Source: Pseudomonas sp. AKS31
Lineage (GTDB): Bacteria > Pseudomonadota > Gammaproteobacteria > Pseudomonadales > Pseudomonadaceae
Length of the DNA stretch: 64,000 nucleotides
Reading direction: 5' to 3'
Assembly (NCBI RefSeq): GCF_023634765.1
Contig: NZ_JAMLFX010000010.1
Location: 1-64,000, forward strand
The position numbers and the translations under genes were made by a program. Below are positions 18,272 to 27,620 of the stretch, in pieces (the stretch's first letter is position 1; the number at the start of each line of letters is the position of its first letter). The notes beneath the pieces were generated by a model that saw nothing but the letters and a program-made list of their open reading frames with translations, searched no databases and had not been told where the DNA came from.

Positions 18272-19330
18272 ATGAACCGAGCCATCTATCTCAATGCCGC
18301 TGCGGTGCTGAATGTGGCGGGCAGTGAATGCGCTGACTTGCTCGGCACACCCTGCGCGGCGCAACCGCTGGCCTTTGACGCACAGCGTCAGGCGTTTGCC
18401 TTGCCGACGCCGCGACTGGCCAGTGACCTGTTTGATCGCAAGATCCAGCGCAGCGTCGAGCCGCAGGGCTTGCGCCTGTTGCATTGCGCCGCACGGCTGG
18501 CGCCAGCATTGGCGGCGCTGCAATTGCCGGCGTCACGCATTGCCCTGACAGCGGCCATTCCCGAAGTCGACGCGCCGAGTCCTTGCTGGGACGCGGTGCA
18601 GGCGATCATCGAATAGCCGCAAAAACAATTGGCGCAGTTATTGGCCAACACGCCGCCTCTGCATGCGCTGACCCTGCTCAACAGCAGCGTCATGGCCTAT
18701 GTGGCTGAAGCATTGAATTGCCACGGGCCAATGGGTGGATTTTGTTCTCAGGACAACGCCGGGCTGGATGCGCTGATCGAAGCTTGCCAGCAGATTGGCG
18801 AGCGGCATGCCGACGCCGCGCTGGTGGTCAGCAGCAGCCCGAACCTGACCCCGGCCCTGTACCTGCGTGAACCCGATCAGGCGAGCGAACCGATTTTCGG
18901 TGAGGGCGCCGCCGCGCTGCTGCTGGCGTCGACACCAGCGCCGGGTGCGGCATACGCCGTGCGCATTGCCGGATTTGCCCGTGGTTACAGCACCGATCCG
19001 CAACGCTCTGTGGCGGTGGGTCGGCGCGTGATCGACCAGGTCCTGAGTGTGGACAAACTGCGGGTCGGTGACGTCGAGCATATCGTCGGCAATTGCGCTG
19101 ACAGGCAAGTGATGAAGCTACTCGAAGCTTTCCCGCGCGAGATTCGCAGTACCCGCGCCATGACCGGCGAACTGGGCGCCAGCGGCTTGCTGACCGAGGT
19201 CGCACTGACCTTGCACCTGAGCCGTGAAGTAGCGGCGACGCCGGGCTACACGCTGCTCGTCAGCCACACGCGCGCCGGTCACTGGGGCGCATTGCTGTTG
19301 GCCAGTGAAACCATGGAGAAGCACGCATGA
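18272..19330 (+). pseudogene. Ketosynthase-like subunit (KS2) interrupted by an in-frame TAG
   Basis: Two open stretches in the same frame, 18272-18613 and 18617-19330, are separated only by a TAG at 18614-18616 (codon 115). Together they make a 352-codon ketosynthase-fold protein, shorter than the neighbouring KS proteins. The position aligned to the catalytic cysteine is Asp161 (FCSQDNAG; a nearby Cys158 is offset by three residues), and the NTHGTS and NKSxxGH histidine motifs are not recognisable, so even an intact protein would be a chain-length-factor-like or structural partner. Its start follows KS1 by one base and its stop overlaps the KS3 start. It may be a recent nonsense mutation, a sequencing error, or a split protein reinitiating at Met141 (18692). 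Confidence 0.8.
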
Positions 19331-20622
19331 GTGCGACACGGATTGTGATCACCGGATTGGGCGCCGTTACCGGGTTCGGTTTCGAATGGCAGACCCTCTG
19401 GGAAAAAATGCTCGGCGCCGAACATTGTGTTCGACCGTGGCAACCCGACGACCTGCAAGAGGCGTCGTTCGCGGTGCGCTACGCGGCACCGGTCGACATG
19501 AGCCTGTTGCCGGAAAAACTGCACAACCATCCGGCATGGACGATGCCACTGGAAAAGCGCAGCCGCTTTGGCTGGGTGGCTGCCACGCAGGCAGTGGGTG
19601 ACAGCGGCTTGCAGCCAGAACAGTTGCGAGGCGCGGCGGTGCTGTGTGCCTCGGGAGCACCGCAGCACATGCTCGCTGACATGCTGCTGACCGAAGCCCC
19701 GAATGGCGGCACCCCGAGCTGGTCCTACCTGATGTCGCGGGCCGGGCAAGTGAATGCCGATGGCTCGCTGCGTCAGAGCAACGACCGTCTGGCGCGGGTA
19801 ATCGCCGACGACCTGGGCTGTGAAGGGCCGGTGATCAATATCAGCAGTGCCTGTGCCGGTGCTTCACAAGCCATTGGCAACGCCTTTCAGATGATTCGTC
19901 GCGGAGAAGTCAGCGTTGCGCTGGCGGGAGGCGCCGACTCGGTGCTCAACCTCGACACCATGGCCGCGTTGTATCTGTTGGGTGCCGCGTCGGGCGAGCA
20001 ACGTTGGGGCGCGGATCTGTGCCGCCCGTTTGATCGTGACCGCAGCGGTCTGATTGCCGGTGAGGGCGGTGGTTTTGTCGTGCTGGAAAGCCTCGAACAT
20101 GCCTTGGCCCGTGGCGCCACGCCATATGCCGAGGTGTTGGGTTTCGGCAGCAGTCTGGACGCCTACAAAGTCACCGCACCGCAACCGGAAGGACGCGGCG
20201 CGGCACTGGCTATGCAGGCCGCGCTGGACGACGCCGGGCTACGGCCGCAGCAGATCGATCTGATCAACGCCCACGGCACCTCTACGCCGCTCAACGACGT
20301 GGCCGAAACCCTGGCGATTAAAAGCGTGTTCGCCGAACACAAGCACTATCAAGCCTTGGCTGTCAGCGCCAACAAATCACAGTTCGGTCACCTGATCGCG
20401 GCCGCTGGCGCACCGGAATGCATCGTCACCGCGTTGGCCTGCCTCAACGATCTGGTCACGCCAACGGTGAACCTGCATGACGCTGACGAACAGTGCGATC
20501 TGGATTATTGCGCCGGGCAAGCGGTCAGCCGCCGAGTGGATTACGCGCTGAGCAATTCCTTCGGCTTCGGTGGCCTCAATACCTCGCTGGCCCTTGGCAA
20601 ATATCGGGAGCAAGGACTATGA
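19327..20622 (+). CDS. Beta-ketoacyl-ACP synthase (KS3, complete active site)
   Basis: A 431-residue condensing enzyme of the FabF/type II PKS family. The active site is complete: Cys176 (ISSACAGAS), His316 (NAHGTSTPLND) and His355 (NKSQFGHLIAAAGA), plus the terminal SNSFGFGGLNTSLALG. The start ATG overlaps the stop of the preceding ketosynthase-like gene, and its own stop overlaps the KS4 start (ATGA), so translation is coupled and it probably pairs with KS4, which has Gln in place of Cys. With KS1 it provides two condensing activities, perhaps one for priming or early steps and one for extension. Confidence 0.93.
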   Translation: MSATRIVITGLGAVTGFGFEWQTLWEKMLGAEHCVRPWQPDDLQEASFAVRYAAPVDMSLLPEKLHNHPAWTMPLEKRSRFGWVAATQAVGDSGLQPEQLRGAAVLCASGAPQHMLADMLLTEAPNGGTPSWSYLMSRAGQVNADGSLRQSNDRLARVIADDLGCEGPVINISSACAGASQAIGNAFQMIRRGEVSVALAGGADSVLNLDTMAALYLLGAASGEQRWGADLCRPFDRDRSGLIAGEGGGFVVLESLEHALARGATPYAEVLGFGSSLDAYKVTAPQPEGRGAALAMQAALDDAGLRPQQIDLINAHGTSTPLNDVAETLAIKSVFAEHKHYQALAVSANKSQFGHLIAAAGAPECIVTALACLNDLVTPTVNLHDADEQCDLDYCAGQAVSRRVDYALSNSFGFGGLNTSLALGKYREQGL

Positions 20623-21827
20623 CTGACACCTCTGTACGTGTCGCGATCGCCGGCAGCGGTTGTGTCTTGCCCACCGGCTGGGGCGTTGAGGGTTTCTGGT
20701 CGGCGGCCCGCGAAGGGCGCAGCGCAATCTCGCCTCTGAACTCATCGCAGTTCCACAGCGAGCGCGTCACCGCGTTCGGGCACATCGCTGATCGAGATCA
20801 TCAACGTAGCCGTCAGGACGTTGCGCAAAACCTCCAGCGTTACTGCCCGCCGGCAGTGATCTGGGGCGTCAGTGCGGTGCGCCAGGCGCTGGCAGAAGCC
20901 GGGCTTGAGCCGGGTCGCGACAACGTGCGTTTTGGCCTGTATTGCTGCCAGGGCGGTTACACCCATCCCTCGCTCGCGTCTTACGGCGAACTGCTGCACG
21001 AATGTCAGACCGAGACAGGTGCCGACATGCAGCGTCTGGCCAAACGCGTGTTGCAGGAACGTGCACTCGACCCGTTTCTCGTGCTCAAGAGCCTGAGCAA
21101 CGGTTTGCTCGGCGTCGTCAGTCTGGCTTTGAAGCTTGAGTGCGAATGCAACGCCTACATGCAAGGCGTGGCCGGTAATCTGGCGGCGCTGCGCGAAGCC
21201 TGCGCGGCGTTGCAGAGCGGTCGGATCGACGCGGCCATTGTGGTGGGCGCGGGCAGTGAACTGGATCCGCTGGCGCTCGCCGCACTGGCCGAGGCGGGGG
21301 TGATCAGCACCGAAGGGTCGCCAAGCCTGCGTGCCTTTGATCGCCAGGGCAGTGGCGGTATTGCCGGCGAAGGTGCGGCGGCGCTGGTGTTGCGCCGCGC
21401 CGATGACCTGCCAGCAGGCCCGCAAACCTGCCTGACCGCTCTGTTCGCACATCCGCGCCTGGACTCGCTGAACCTGCCGGACAAACAGGTGGATCTGCTG
21501 ATCAGCAGCGCCACTGGCGAGCCGCAAAAAGATTCCGATCTGGCCCGCACGCTGGCACGAACCGGTGCCGCGCACATCACCAGCAGCACGCCGCTGACCG
21601 GCATTCTGAGTGGTGCACCGAGTCTGGTTGATCTGATCTTCGCCCGGCAGGCCTTGCAGGCGCAGAGCATCCCGCCGGTCGGTGGTCTGGAGCAACCGCT
21701 GGATGCGCACTTGCCGTTCGTGATCGGCGGGCTGCGCGATGCCGTGCTGCACGATTGCCTGGTGATCAACCGTGACGACAACGGTTTCAGCGCCGGTTAC
21801 CACCTCGAATTTCACGCGGCCGACTGA
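20619..21827 (+). CDS. Chain-length-factor-like ketosynthase (KS4, Cys replaced by Gln)
   Basis: A 402-residue ketosynthase-fold protein. The catalytic cysteine position is Gln182 (NAYMQGVAGN), the hallmark substitution of chain-length factors (KS-beta) in type II polyketide synthases, and the NKSxxGH motif is replaced by a stretch reading STPLTGILSGAPS. It therefore should not condense by itself but would form a heterodimer with KS3, immediately upstream, and help set chain length. KS-beta-type Gln can also decarboxylate malonyl-ACP to prime synthesis. The ATG at 20619 overlaps the KS3 stop; a longer in-frame reading inside KS3 is disfavoured. Followed after 54 bases by the aminotransferase-reductase. 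Confidence 0.88.
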   Translation: MTDTSVRVAIAGSGCVLPTGWGVEGFWSAAREGRSAISPLNSSQFHSERVTAFGHIADRDHQRSRQDVAQNLQRYCPPAVIWGVSAVRQALAEAGLEPGRDNVRFGLYCCQGGYTHPSLASYGELLHECQTETGADMQRLAKRVLQERALDPFLVLKSLSNGLLGVVSLALKLECECNAYMQGVAGNLAALREACAALQSGRIDAAIVVGAGSELDPLALAALAEAGVISTEGSPSLRAFDRQGSGGIAGEGAAALVLRRADDLPAGPQTCLTALFAHPRLDSLNLPDKQVDLLISSATGEPQKDSDLARTLARTGAAHITSSTPLTGILSGAPSLVDLIFARQALQAQSIPPVGGLEQPLDAHLPFVIGGLRDAVLHDCLVINRDDNGFSAGYHLEFHAAD

Positions 21828-21881
21828 CCGTCGGCACGCAACGAAACGCATCTGATTTTTTACTCAAGGGATAGAACTGTC

Positions 21882-24752
21882 ATGGATTACCGCGATTACG
21901 TACGGCCGAAATTCGTTGAATTGATGCAGGCCCTGGGCCTGGAGTGCCAGTTCCACAGAGCGCTGGGCAGTAAATTGTTTTACCGCGACCGCCAGGGTGA
22001 AGAGGTGACTGTCACTGACTTCCTCGGCGGTTACGGTGCCGCGCTGTATGGTCACAACGATCCGCAATTTGTCGATCAACTCGTCGACCTGCTGCGCGCC
22101 GATGTGCCGTTCAACGCGCAGATGTCGGTGCGCGGTGCGGCCGGTCAGTTGGGGCGTGAACTCAGTGAAGCGTTCAACCGTGAGCTGAACAACAGCGAAC
22201 GCTACATTTCGACCTTCTCCAACAGCGGCGCCGAGTCGGTGGAAATCGCGGTCAAGCACGCCGAATACCGTCGTCAGAAAAATCTGCAAAAGCAATTCGA
22301 CGAGCGCGATTTTGCCCTCGCCAATCTGGTTGCCAGCGACAAGGCATACGTCGAACTGGACATCGACGATCTCGATTTGCCCGCCGGTCTGCTGCCGCAG
22401 AATCTGTCCTGCGTCACCGTGCGCCAAGTGGCCGAAGCGGTGCGTCAGCACAACCTGGCGCAGTTGCATGTCGAGCCGGTGTTCCTGGCTGTGCGCGGCA
22501 GCTTCCACGGCAAACTGGTGAACACCGTTCAGTTGACCTACGGCAAGCAGTACCGCAAACCGTTCGCCCGTTTCGGCCTCAACGTCGAGTTCATCGACCC
22601 GCAGCAACCCCAGCAATTGCAAGAGTTGCCGGCCCGTCACGTGCGTCACTGGCTGAGTCTGGAATGGAGCGGCGAAACCCTGCAAGTGCGCCGCGAAGCA
22701 TTCAGTGCGATCACCGCCGTTTTGCTCGAGCCGATTCAGGGCGAGGGCGGCATCAACGAGTTCGCCAATGAGTTCTATCTGGGCCTGCGGCGCCTGTGCA
22801 ACGAGCAGCAATGCCCGCTGATCATCGATGAAGTGCAATCGGGTTTCGGCCGCACCGGCACCTTGCTCGGCGCCAGCCATTTCAACTTGCAGGGCGATTA
22901 CTACTGCCTGTCGAAAGCCTTGGGCGGTGGCCTGATGAAGATTGCCGCGACGGTGATTCGTGCCAGCCACTACGAAAACGATTTCAGCTACATCCACAGT
23001 TCGACCTTTGCCGAAGATGATGCGTCCTGCCATATCGCCCTGTCGGCCTTGCGCCGTCTGTTCGAGAACGATAGCGCGATGCTCAAGGACGTGAACAAAA
23101 AGGGCGAGTACCTCAAGGCTTCGCTGCTGGAACTCAAGGCGGCCTATCCGGACGTGATCGCCGACGTGCGCGGGCGCGGCTTGCTGCTGGGCTTCGAACT
23201 GCACGACCTGACCGGCACCAGTTCACTGGTTCAGGCATCGGCGCAGTACAACGATGCGCTGGGCTACATCATCGCCGGCTACCTGCTGCAATTCGAATCG
23301 CTGCGTGTGGCGCCGTCGGGCAGCAACGCCAATGTGATCCGTCTGGAACCGCCGGTGTGCATCACCTTTGCGGAAATTGACGGGTTGATCGCTTCGCTGC
23401 AGAAAGTCTGCGACATGTTGCGCCGCCGCGATGCCTTCCCGCTGGCGGCTGGTGTGTGTGCCGACAGCATCGCGCAAGTGCCGGCCCGCGAGGTCAGCTT
23501 CAAGGAGGCCGAAACCCGCCCAAAGTCTGACGAGAACGTGCGCGTGGTCGCTCGCGTGGCGTTCATCAACCATCTGATTGATTCGGACATGCTCAGCGAC
23601 GTCGATCCTTCACTGTCGACCCTGAGCGCTGAACAGAAACGCGAGTTCATCAAACGCATGGCCCCCGAGCGCCGTGCCGCGCCAATCGGCCCGGTGCAGA
23701 TCCGCTCGAAACTCGGCACTGCCGTGGAGTTCACCTTGTACCCGCTGTGCATGGATTCCGATGCCATGGCGGCGTACATCGCCAGCGGCGATCTGCAAAC
23801 CATCCGCGAAGAAGTCGGCAATCGCATCAAGGATGCTCGCGCTGATGGCTACACCGTCGCCGGGCTGGGCATGTACACCTCGATCGTCACCAACAACTGC
23901 CAGGCCTTGCAGATTCCTGACATGGCGCTGACCTCCGGTAACGCGCTGACCATCGGCATGGGCCTGGAAGCCATCGAGCAAGGCTGCAAGCAGCAAGGCC
24001 TGGAGCTGAGCGAGCAGACCGCTGCGGTGGTCGGTGCGGCGGGCAATATTGCCTCGACCTACGCCTCGCTGCTGTCGACCAGCGTCGAGCACCTGATCCT
24101 TATCGGTAGCGGCCGCGACGGTTCCTTGCGTCGTCTGGAAAAAACCGCGCAACAGATTTACGCCGAAGCCGCCCGCGCGATCCTCAAGGGTGTCGCCGAA
24201 CACGATCGCCTCGCCCGTCGCCTGCAGCAAATTGATGGAATCGATGCGCTGTTGCAGGCCCACGGAAGCAGTGCCGATCTGGGGCTGCGCGTAGCGAAAC
24301 TGGTCGAAGAACGCCTGGGCGCCAATGCCTTCATCACCGTCAGCAACGATCTTGAAGTGCTGAAACAGGCACGCATCGTGCTCTGCGCGGCGAACGCACC
24401 GCAGCCGTTTCTCTTTGCCGAGCACTTCGCCGAAAACAGCGTGATCTGCGACATCGCCGTGCCGCTGAACGTCGACCAGAACCTCGCCAGCCAACGCTCC
24501 GACGTGCTCTACATGCACGGCGGCATCGTGCAGACGCCGCTGGGCGATGGCCTGGTGAAAAACGTTCGGGCCTATCTCAAGCAAGGTCAGTTGTACGCGT
24601 GCATGGCCGAGTCGGTGCTGATGGGCCTGTCCGGTATGAAACAGCACTACTCCTACGGCGACATCAGCCGCGAGCAAGTGCAGCAGATTCGAGCACTGGC
24701 CGCGACCCACGGCTTCAGCCTCGCGCAATTCAAAACCGATAACTCGCTTTAA
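21882..24752 (+). CDS. Class III aminotransferase fused to an acyl-ACP reductase-like domain
   Basis: A 956-residue two-domain enzyme. Residues 1-510 are a PLP class III aminotransferase: GGYGAALYGHNDP, SNSGAESVEIAVKHAEYRR, IIDEVQSGFGRTG and the PLP lysine Lys345 in LSKALGGG. Residues 610-956 resemble cyanobacterial long-chain acyl-ACP reductase (AAR): TSIVTNN, TSGNALTIG, nucleotide loop VVGAAGNIAST, GGIVQTPLGDG, and Cys907 in YACMAESVLMGLSG, matching the AAR catalytic cysteine region. The natural reading is release of an ACP-bound chain as an aldehyde, then transamination to a primary amine, as proposed for the aminotransferase/reductase TamH of tambjamine synthesis. A good ribosome site (AAGGGA) precedes the ATG. 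The aminotransferase could instead act on a keto group or another carbonyl. Confidence 0.88.
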   Translation: MDYRDYVRPKFVELMQALGLECQFHRALGSKLFYRDRQGEEVTVTDFLGGYGAALYGHNDPQFVDQLVDLLRADVPFNAQMSVRGAAGQLGRELSEAFNRELNNSERYISTFSNSGAESVEIAVKHAEYRRQKNLQKQFDERDFALANLVASDKAYVELDIDDLDLPAGLLPQNLSCVTVRQVAEAVRQHNLAQLHVEPVFLAVRGSFHGKLVNTVQLTYGKQYRKPFARFGLNVEFIDPQQPQQLQELPARHVRHWLSLEWSGETLQVRREAFSAITAVLLEPIQGEGGINEFANEFYLGLRRLCNEQQCPLIIDEVQSGFGRTGTLLGASHFNLQGDYYCLSKALGGGLMKIAATVIRASHYENDFSYIHSSTFAEDDASCHIALSALRRLFENDSAMLKDVNKKGEYLKASLLELKAAYPDVIADVRGRGLLLGFELHDLTGTSSLVQASAQYNDALGYIIAGYLLQFESLRVAPSGSNANVIRLEPPVCITFAEIDGLIASLQKVCDMLRRRDAFPLAAGVCADSIAQVPAREVSFKEAETRPKSDENVRVVARVAFINHLIDSDMLSDVDPSLSTLSAEQKREFIKRMAPERRAAPIGPVQIRSKLGTAVEFTLYPLCMDSDAMAAYIASGDLQTIREEVGNRIKDARADGYTVAGLGMYTSIVTNNCQALQIPDMALTSGNALTIGMGLEAIEQGCKQQGLELSEQTAAVVGAAGNIASTYASLLSTSVEHLILIGSGRDGSLRRLEKTAQQIYAEAARAILKGVAEHDRLARRLQQIDGIDALLQAHGSSADLGLRVAKLVEERLGANAFITVSNDLEVLKQARIVLCAANAPQPFLFAEHFAENSVICDIAVPLNVDQNLASQRSDVLYMHGGIVQTPLGDGLVKNVRAYLKQGQLYACMAESVLMGLSGMKQHYSYGDISREQVQQIRALAATHGFSLAQFKTDNSL

Positions 24753-24761
24753 GGAACGGTC

Positions 24762-25499
24762 ATGCCGAATAAAGTAGCAGTGGTGACCGGTGGCAGTCGT
24801 GGCATCGGTCGGGCGATTGTCCAGACCCTGGCCGGGGCGGGTTATCAGATCGCGTTCAGTTACGTACGCGATGAAGTCGCGGCGATGGCCTTGCGCGATG
24901 AGGTACAGGCGTCGGGGATCGATTGCCTGGCGTTGCAGTGCGATGTCAGCAGCGGCGACAGCATCAAGGCGTTTTTCGAGCGGGTCGATCAGCATTTTCA
25001 GCGTATCGATCTGTTGGTCAATAACGCCGGCATCACCCGCGATGGTTTGCTGGCGACGATGTCAGCGCGCGACCTGGTCGAGGTGATCCAGACCAACCTG
25101 ATCGGCACGATGCTCTGCTGTCAGCAGGTGGTGCCGGGCATGTTGCGCCAGCGTAGCGGTTGCATCGTCAACATCAGTTCGGTGGCGGCACAGAAGCCCG
25201 GCAAAGGCCAAAGCAACTATGCCGCTGCCAAGGGCGGGGTCGAATCCTTGACCCGTGCCTTGGCGGTGGAGCTGGCGCCGCGCAACATTCGCGTCAACGC
25301 GGTCGCCCCGGGCATCGTCAAGACCGAGATGAGTACGGCGCTGATCGGCAGTCAGGAAGAAGAAATCCAGTCGCGTCTACTGATCAAACGCTACGCCGAA
25401 CCGGAGGAAATTGCCGAAGCGGTGCTGTACCTCGCCGATCGCGGTTTGTACCTGACCGGGGAGGTCCTGTCGGTCAACGGCGGGTTGAAAATGCCATGA
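24762..25499 (+). CDS. FabG-like 3-ketoacyl-ACP reductase (SDR)
   Basis: A 245-residue short-chain dehydrogenase that probably reduces ACP-bound 3-ketoacyl intermediates with NADPH. It has the cofactor motif TGGSRGIGRAI, the structural NNAG, and the catalytic Ser-Tyr-Lys set in NISSVAAQKPGKGQSNYAAAK. The C-terminus (LTGEVLSVNGGLKMP) matches FabG-like enzymes. It begins nine bases after the aminotransferase-reductase and its stop overlaps the next SDR start, so both reductases are co-translated. This is one of the two ketoreductases in the locus; no recognisable dehydratase accompanies them. Confidence 0.9.
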   Translation: MPNKVAVVTGGSRGIGRAIVQTLAGAGYQIAFSYVRDEVAAMALRDEVQASGIDCLALQCDVSSGDSIKAFFERVDQHFQRIDLLVNNAGITRDGLLATMSARDLVEVIQTNLIGTMLCCQQVVPGMLRQRSGCIVNISSVAAQKPGKGQSNYAAAKGGVESLTRALAVELAPRNIRVNAVAPGIVKTEMSTALIGSQEEEIQSRLLIKRYAEPEEIAEAVLYLADRGLYLTGEVLSVNGGLKMP

Positions 25500-26260
25500 G
25501 CCGGACCATTCTGATCACCGGTGCGGCCAAAGGCATCGGCCGCGCGGTTGCCGAGAACTTTGCCGCCGACGCCGACAATCGCTTGATCCTGCTGGATCTC
25601 GATCTGGCCGAACTGCAGCGCTGGGTCGACGAGCGACAGGAGCAGATCAAGGCGCGGGTCGAAACCCATGCGGCGAACATTGCCGACCTGCCGGCCATGC
25701 AAGCGTTCTTTAAAACCCTCGGATCGCAAGTCGAATACGTCGATGTGCTGGTCAACAGCGCCGGCATCTGCAACGAGAACGAGCCGGAAGACCTGCACAA
25801 CTGGCACAAGGTGATTTCGGTCAACCTCAACGGCACGTTCTACGTGACCTCGCTGTGTCTGGCGCTGATGCCGGACCGTGGGCGAATCATCAACATGTCG
25901 TCGATCCTCGGCCGTGCCGGCAAGGTGCGCAACACCGCGTATTGCGCCTCCAAGCACGGCATCGTCGGCATGACCAAGGCGCTGGCGCTGGATCTCGCTT
26001 CGCGGCAGATCACCGTCAATGCGATTCTGCCGGCGTGGATCGATACGCCGATGTTGCAGGGTGAACTGGCGACGCAAGCGGCAATTGCCGGTTTGACTCA
26101 GGAGCAGATCGTACGCAACGCGAAGAAGAAACTGCCGATGCGCCGTTTCATCCAGAGCGAAGAAGTGGCGGCGATGGTGCGTTACCTGGCCAGCCCCGAG
26201 GCTGGCGGAGTGACCGCCCAGAGTCTGGTGATTGATGGCGGTGTCGGGTTGGGAATGTAG
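25496..26260 (+). CDS. Second short-chain dehydrogenase/reductase of the locus
   Basis: A 254-residue SDR with TGAAKGIGRAVAE at the nucleotide-binding turn, NSAGIC, and the catalytic residues in NMSSILGRAGKVRNTAYCASK. It resembles FabG/3-hydroxyacyl dehydrogenases, but specificity is unknown; it could reduce a different chain position or act on the released amino product. The ATG at 25496 overlaps the stop of the upstream SDR (ATGA); a longer in-frame reading into the upstream gene is not used. The next gene starts two bases after its stop. Confidence 0.88.
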   Translation: MSRTILITGAAKGIGRAVAENFAADADNRLILLDLDLAELQRWVDERQEQIKARVETHAANIADLPAMQAFFKTLGSQVEYVDVLVNSAGICNENEPEDLHNWHKVISVNLNGTFYVTSLCLALMPDRGRIINMSSILGRAGKVRNTAYCASKHGIVGMTKALALDLASRQITVNAILPAWIDTPMLQGELATQAAIAGLTQEQIVRNAKKKLPMRRFIQSEEVAAMVRYLASPEAGGVTAQSLVIDGGVGLGM

Positions 26261-26262
26261 CG

Positions 26263-27561
26263 ATGCCTCGATTTCACAACAGTCACATCGTGGGTGCGGT
26301 GTGGGCGTGCATGGCTGCGCCCACCGCGATGGCCGAGTTTACCGTCGCTGATCTGAAGCCCGATTACGCCGACGGTGAAGTTGGCGTAGCCACGGCCGTT
26401 CGCCTGCATGGCGACGATCAGGTCACACAAAAAGCCGTGTATTTCAAAGCCAACCTGGAAGACAACTGGGAGGGCGGTTACTACAAGGCCAAGGGCCGCG
26501 TGCGTTACGACGCACGCTACGACGGCAACAATCCGTACAGCGAGCGGGCGCGGGACAAGTACCGTTTCGACGCCGATTGGCGGCACCTCTACGTCGGCCA
26601 TTCGCTGGGTGACGGAGAGGTGACGGTGGGCTGGCAGCAAGTGGTCTGGGGCCGCGCGGATGAATTGCGCGTGCTCGATCAGATCAACCCGCTGGACTAT
26701 CGCGACGGTTTGACGCCGCTGCTGGAAGACAGCCGCATCGCCGTGCCGATGGTGCGTTTTGCGCAACCGGTGGGCGAGTGGGAACTGGAGGCGCTGTGGA
26801 TCACTGACTTCGTGAAAAACCGGGCGCCGGTAGAGGGCAGTGAATTTGCCGCGCCACTGTTTGCTACGCCGGACCCGCAGTATTTCCTGCTCGATTCCAA
26901 ACCCGGCTATGACGGCGACAAAGGCTATTCCTATGGCCTGAGCGCCAACGGCCGGATCGGTGCGGTGGACACCAGTTTTGTTGCCTTGAGCGCCCGTCAG
27001 CAAGACCCGGTGTACGCGGTCGAAGGCCTCGCCGATGACGGCCGTACGCGGCTGGAACGGCAGTTTCCCCGTTACACCATGGGCGGTGCCGGGCTGGCGA
27101 TCGACGCCGGGCACAGCATCGTCGTGCGCAGCGAGGTCGCGTATTTCGACAACTGGCGCGTGACTAATCCGACCCGCGCCCACGGCGCCGACAGCACGCC
27201 GATGGTCAAGTCGTTGCTGGGCGTCGACTACCTGTTGCGCGACTGGCTGATTTCCGCGCAGTGGCAGGAACAAGTGCTGCTCGACTGGCAGGACGGCATG
27301 TTGCAGGACAAACACGAACCGCTGTTCACCCTGTCGGCCGAAGGCACCCATTGGCAGGATCGGCTCAAGAGTCGTCTGGTGGTCGCTGGCTCACCGCCGT
27401 TTCAGGACGACGCCTTGCTGCAAGGCATCTTCACCTACAAGCCGGTCGACTACATCAAGCTCGGGCTGGAAGTCGACGTGTTCTTCGGCAAGCCCGAGAA
27501 GACTTTCGGCGAGTACAGCAAGCGCGATCAAGTGCGGCTGTCGGCCGGTTATCTGTTCTGA
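26263..27561 (+). CDS. DUF1302-like outer-membrane protein
   Basis: A 432-residue secreted protein: signal peptide to about residue 24 (AAPTAMA before EFTV), then alternating beta-strand sequence rich in aromatic residues and ending in aromatic SAGYLF, typical of an outer-membrane beta-barrel. The segment GWQQVVWGRADELRVLDQIN then PLDYRDG resembles the conserved core of the DUF1302 family. Such proteins often neighbour LolA/LolB-like (DUF1329 or similar) proteins and MMPL transporters, as here, and are thought to act in envelope transport of hydrophobic compounds. It begins two bases after the SDR stop, so it belongs to the same transcript. Confidence 0.82.
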   Translation: MPRFHNSHIVGAVWACMAAPTAMAEFTVADLKPDYADGEVGVATAVRLHGDDQVTQKAVYFKANLEDNWEGGYYKAKGRVRYDARYDGNNPYSERARDKYRFDADWRHLYVGHSLGDGEVTVGWQQVVWGRADELRVLDQINPLDYRDGLTPLLEDSRIAVPMVRFAQPVGEWELEALWITDFVKNRAPVEGSEFAAPLFATPDPQYFLLDSKPGYDGDKGYSYGLSANGRIGAVDTSFVALSARQQDPVYAVEGLADDGRTRLERQFPRYTMGGAGLAIDAGHSIVVRSEVAYFDNWRVTNPTRAHGADSTPMVKSLLGVDYLLRDWLISAQWQEQVLLDWQDGMLQDKHEPLFTLSAEGTHWQDRLKSRLVVAGSPPFQDDALLQGIFTYKPVDYIKLGLEVDVFFGKPEKTFGEYSKRDQVRLSAGYLF

Positions 27562-27620
27562 CCCATCACGCCTGCCGCTTTCGTGCGCAGGTGCATTCAT
27601 CCAACGAAAAGGAAGTTGTC

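Noticed and set aside
18614..18616. TAG as pyrrolysine or programmed readthrough codon
   Set aside because: No pyl genes, no readthrough context known for this family; nonsense mutation, split protein or error are simpler.
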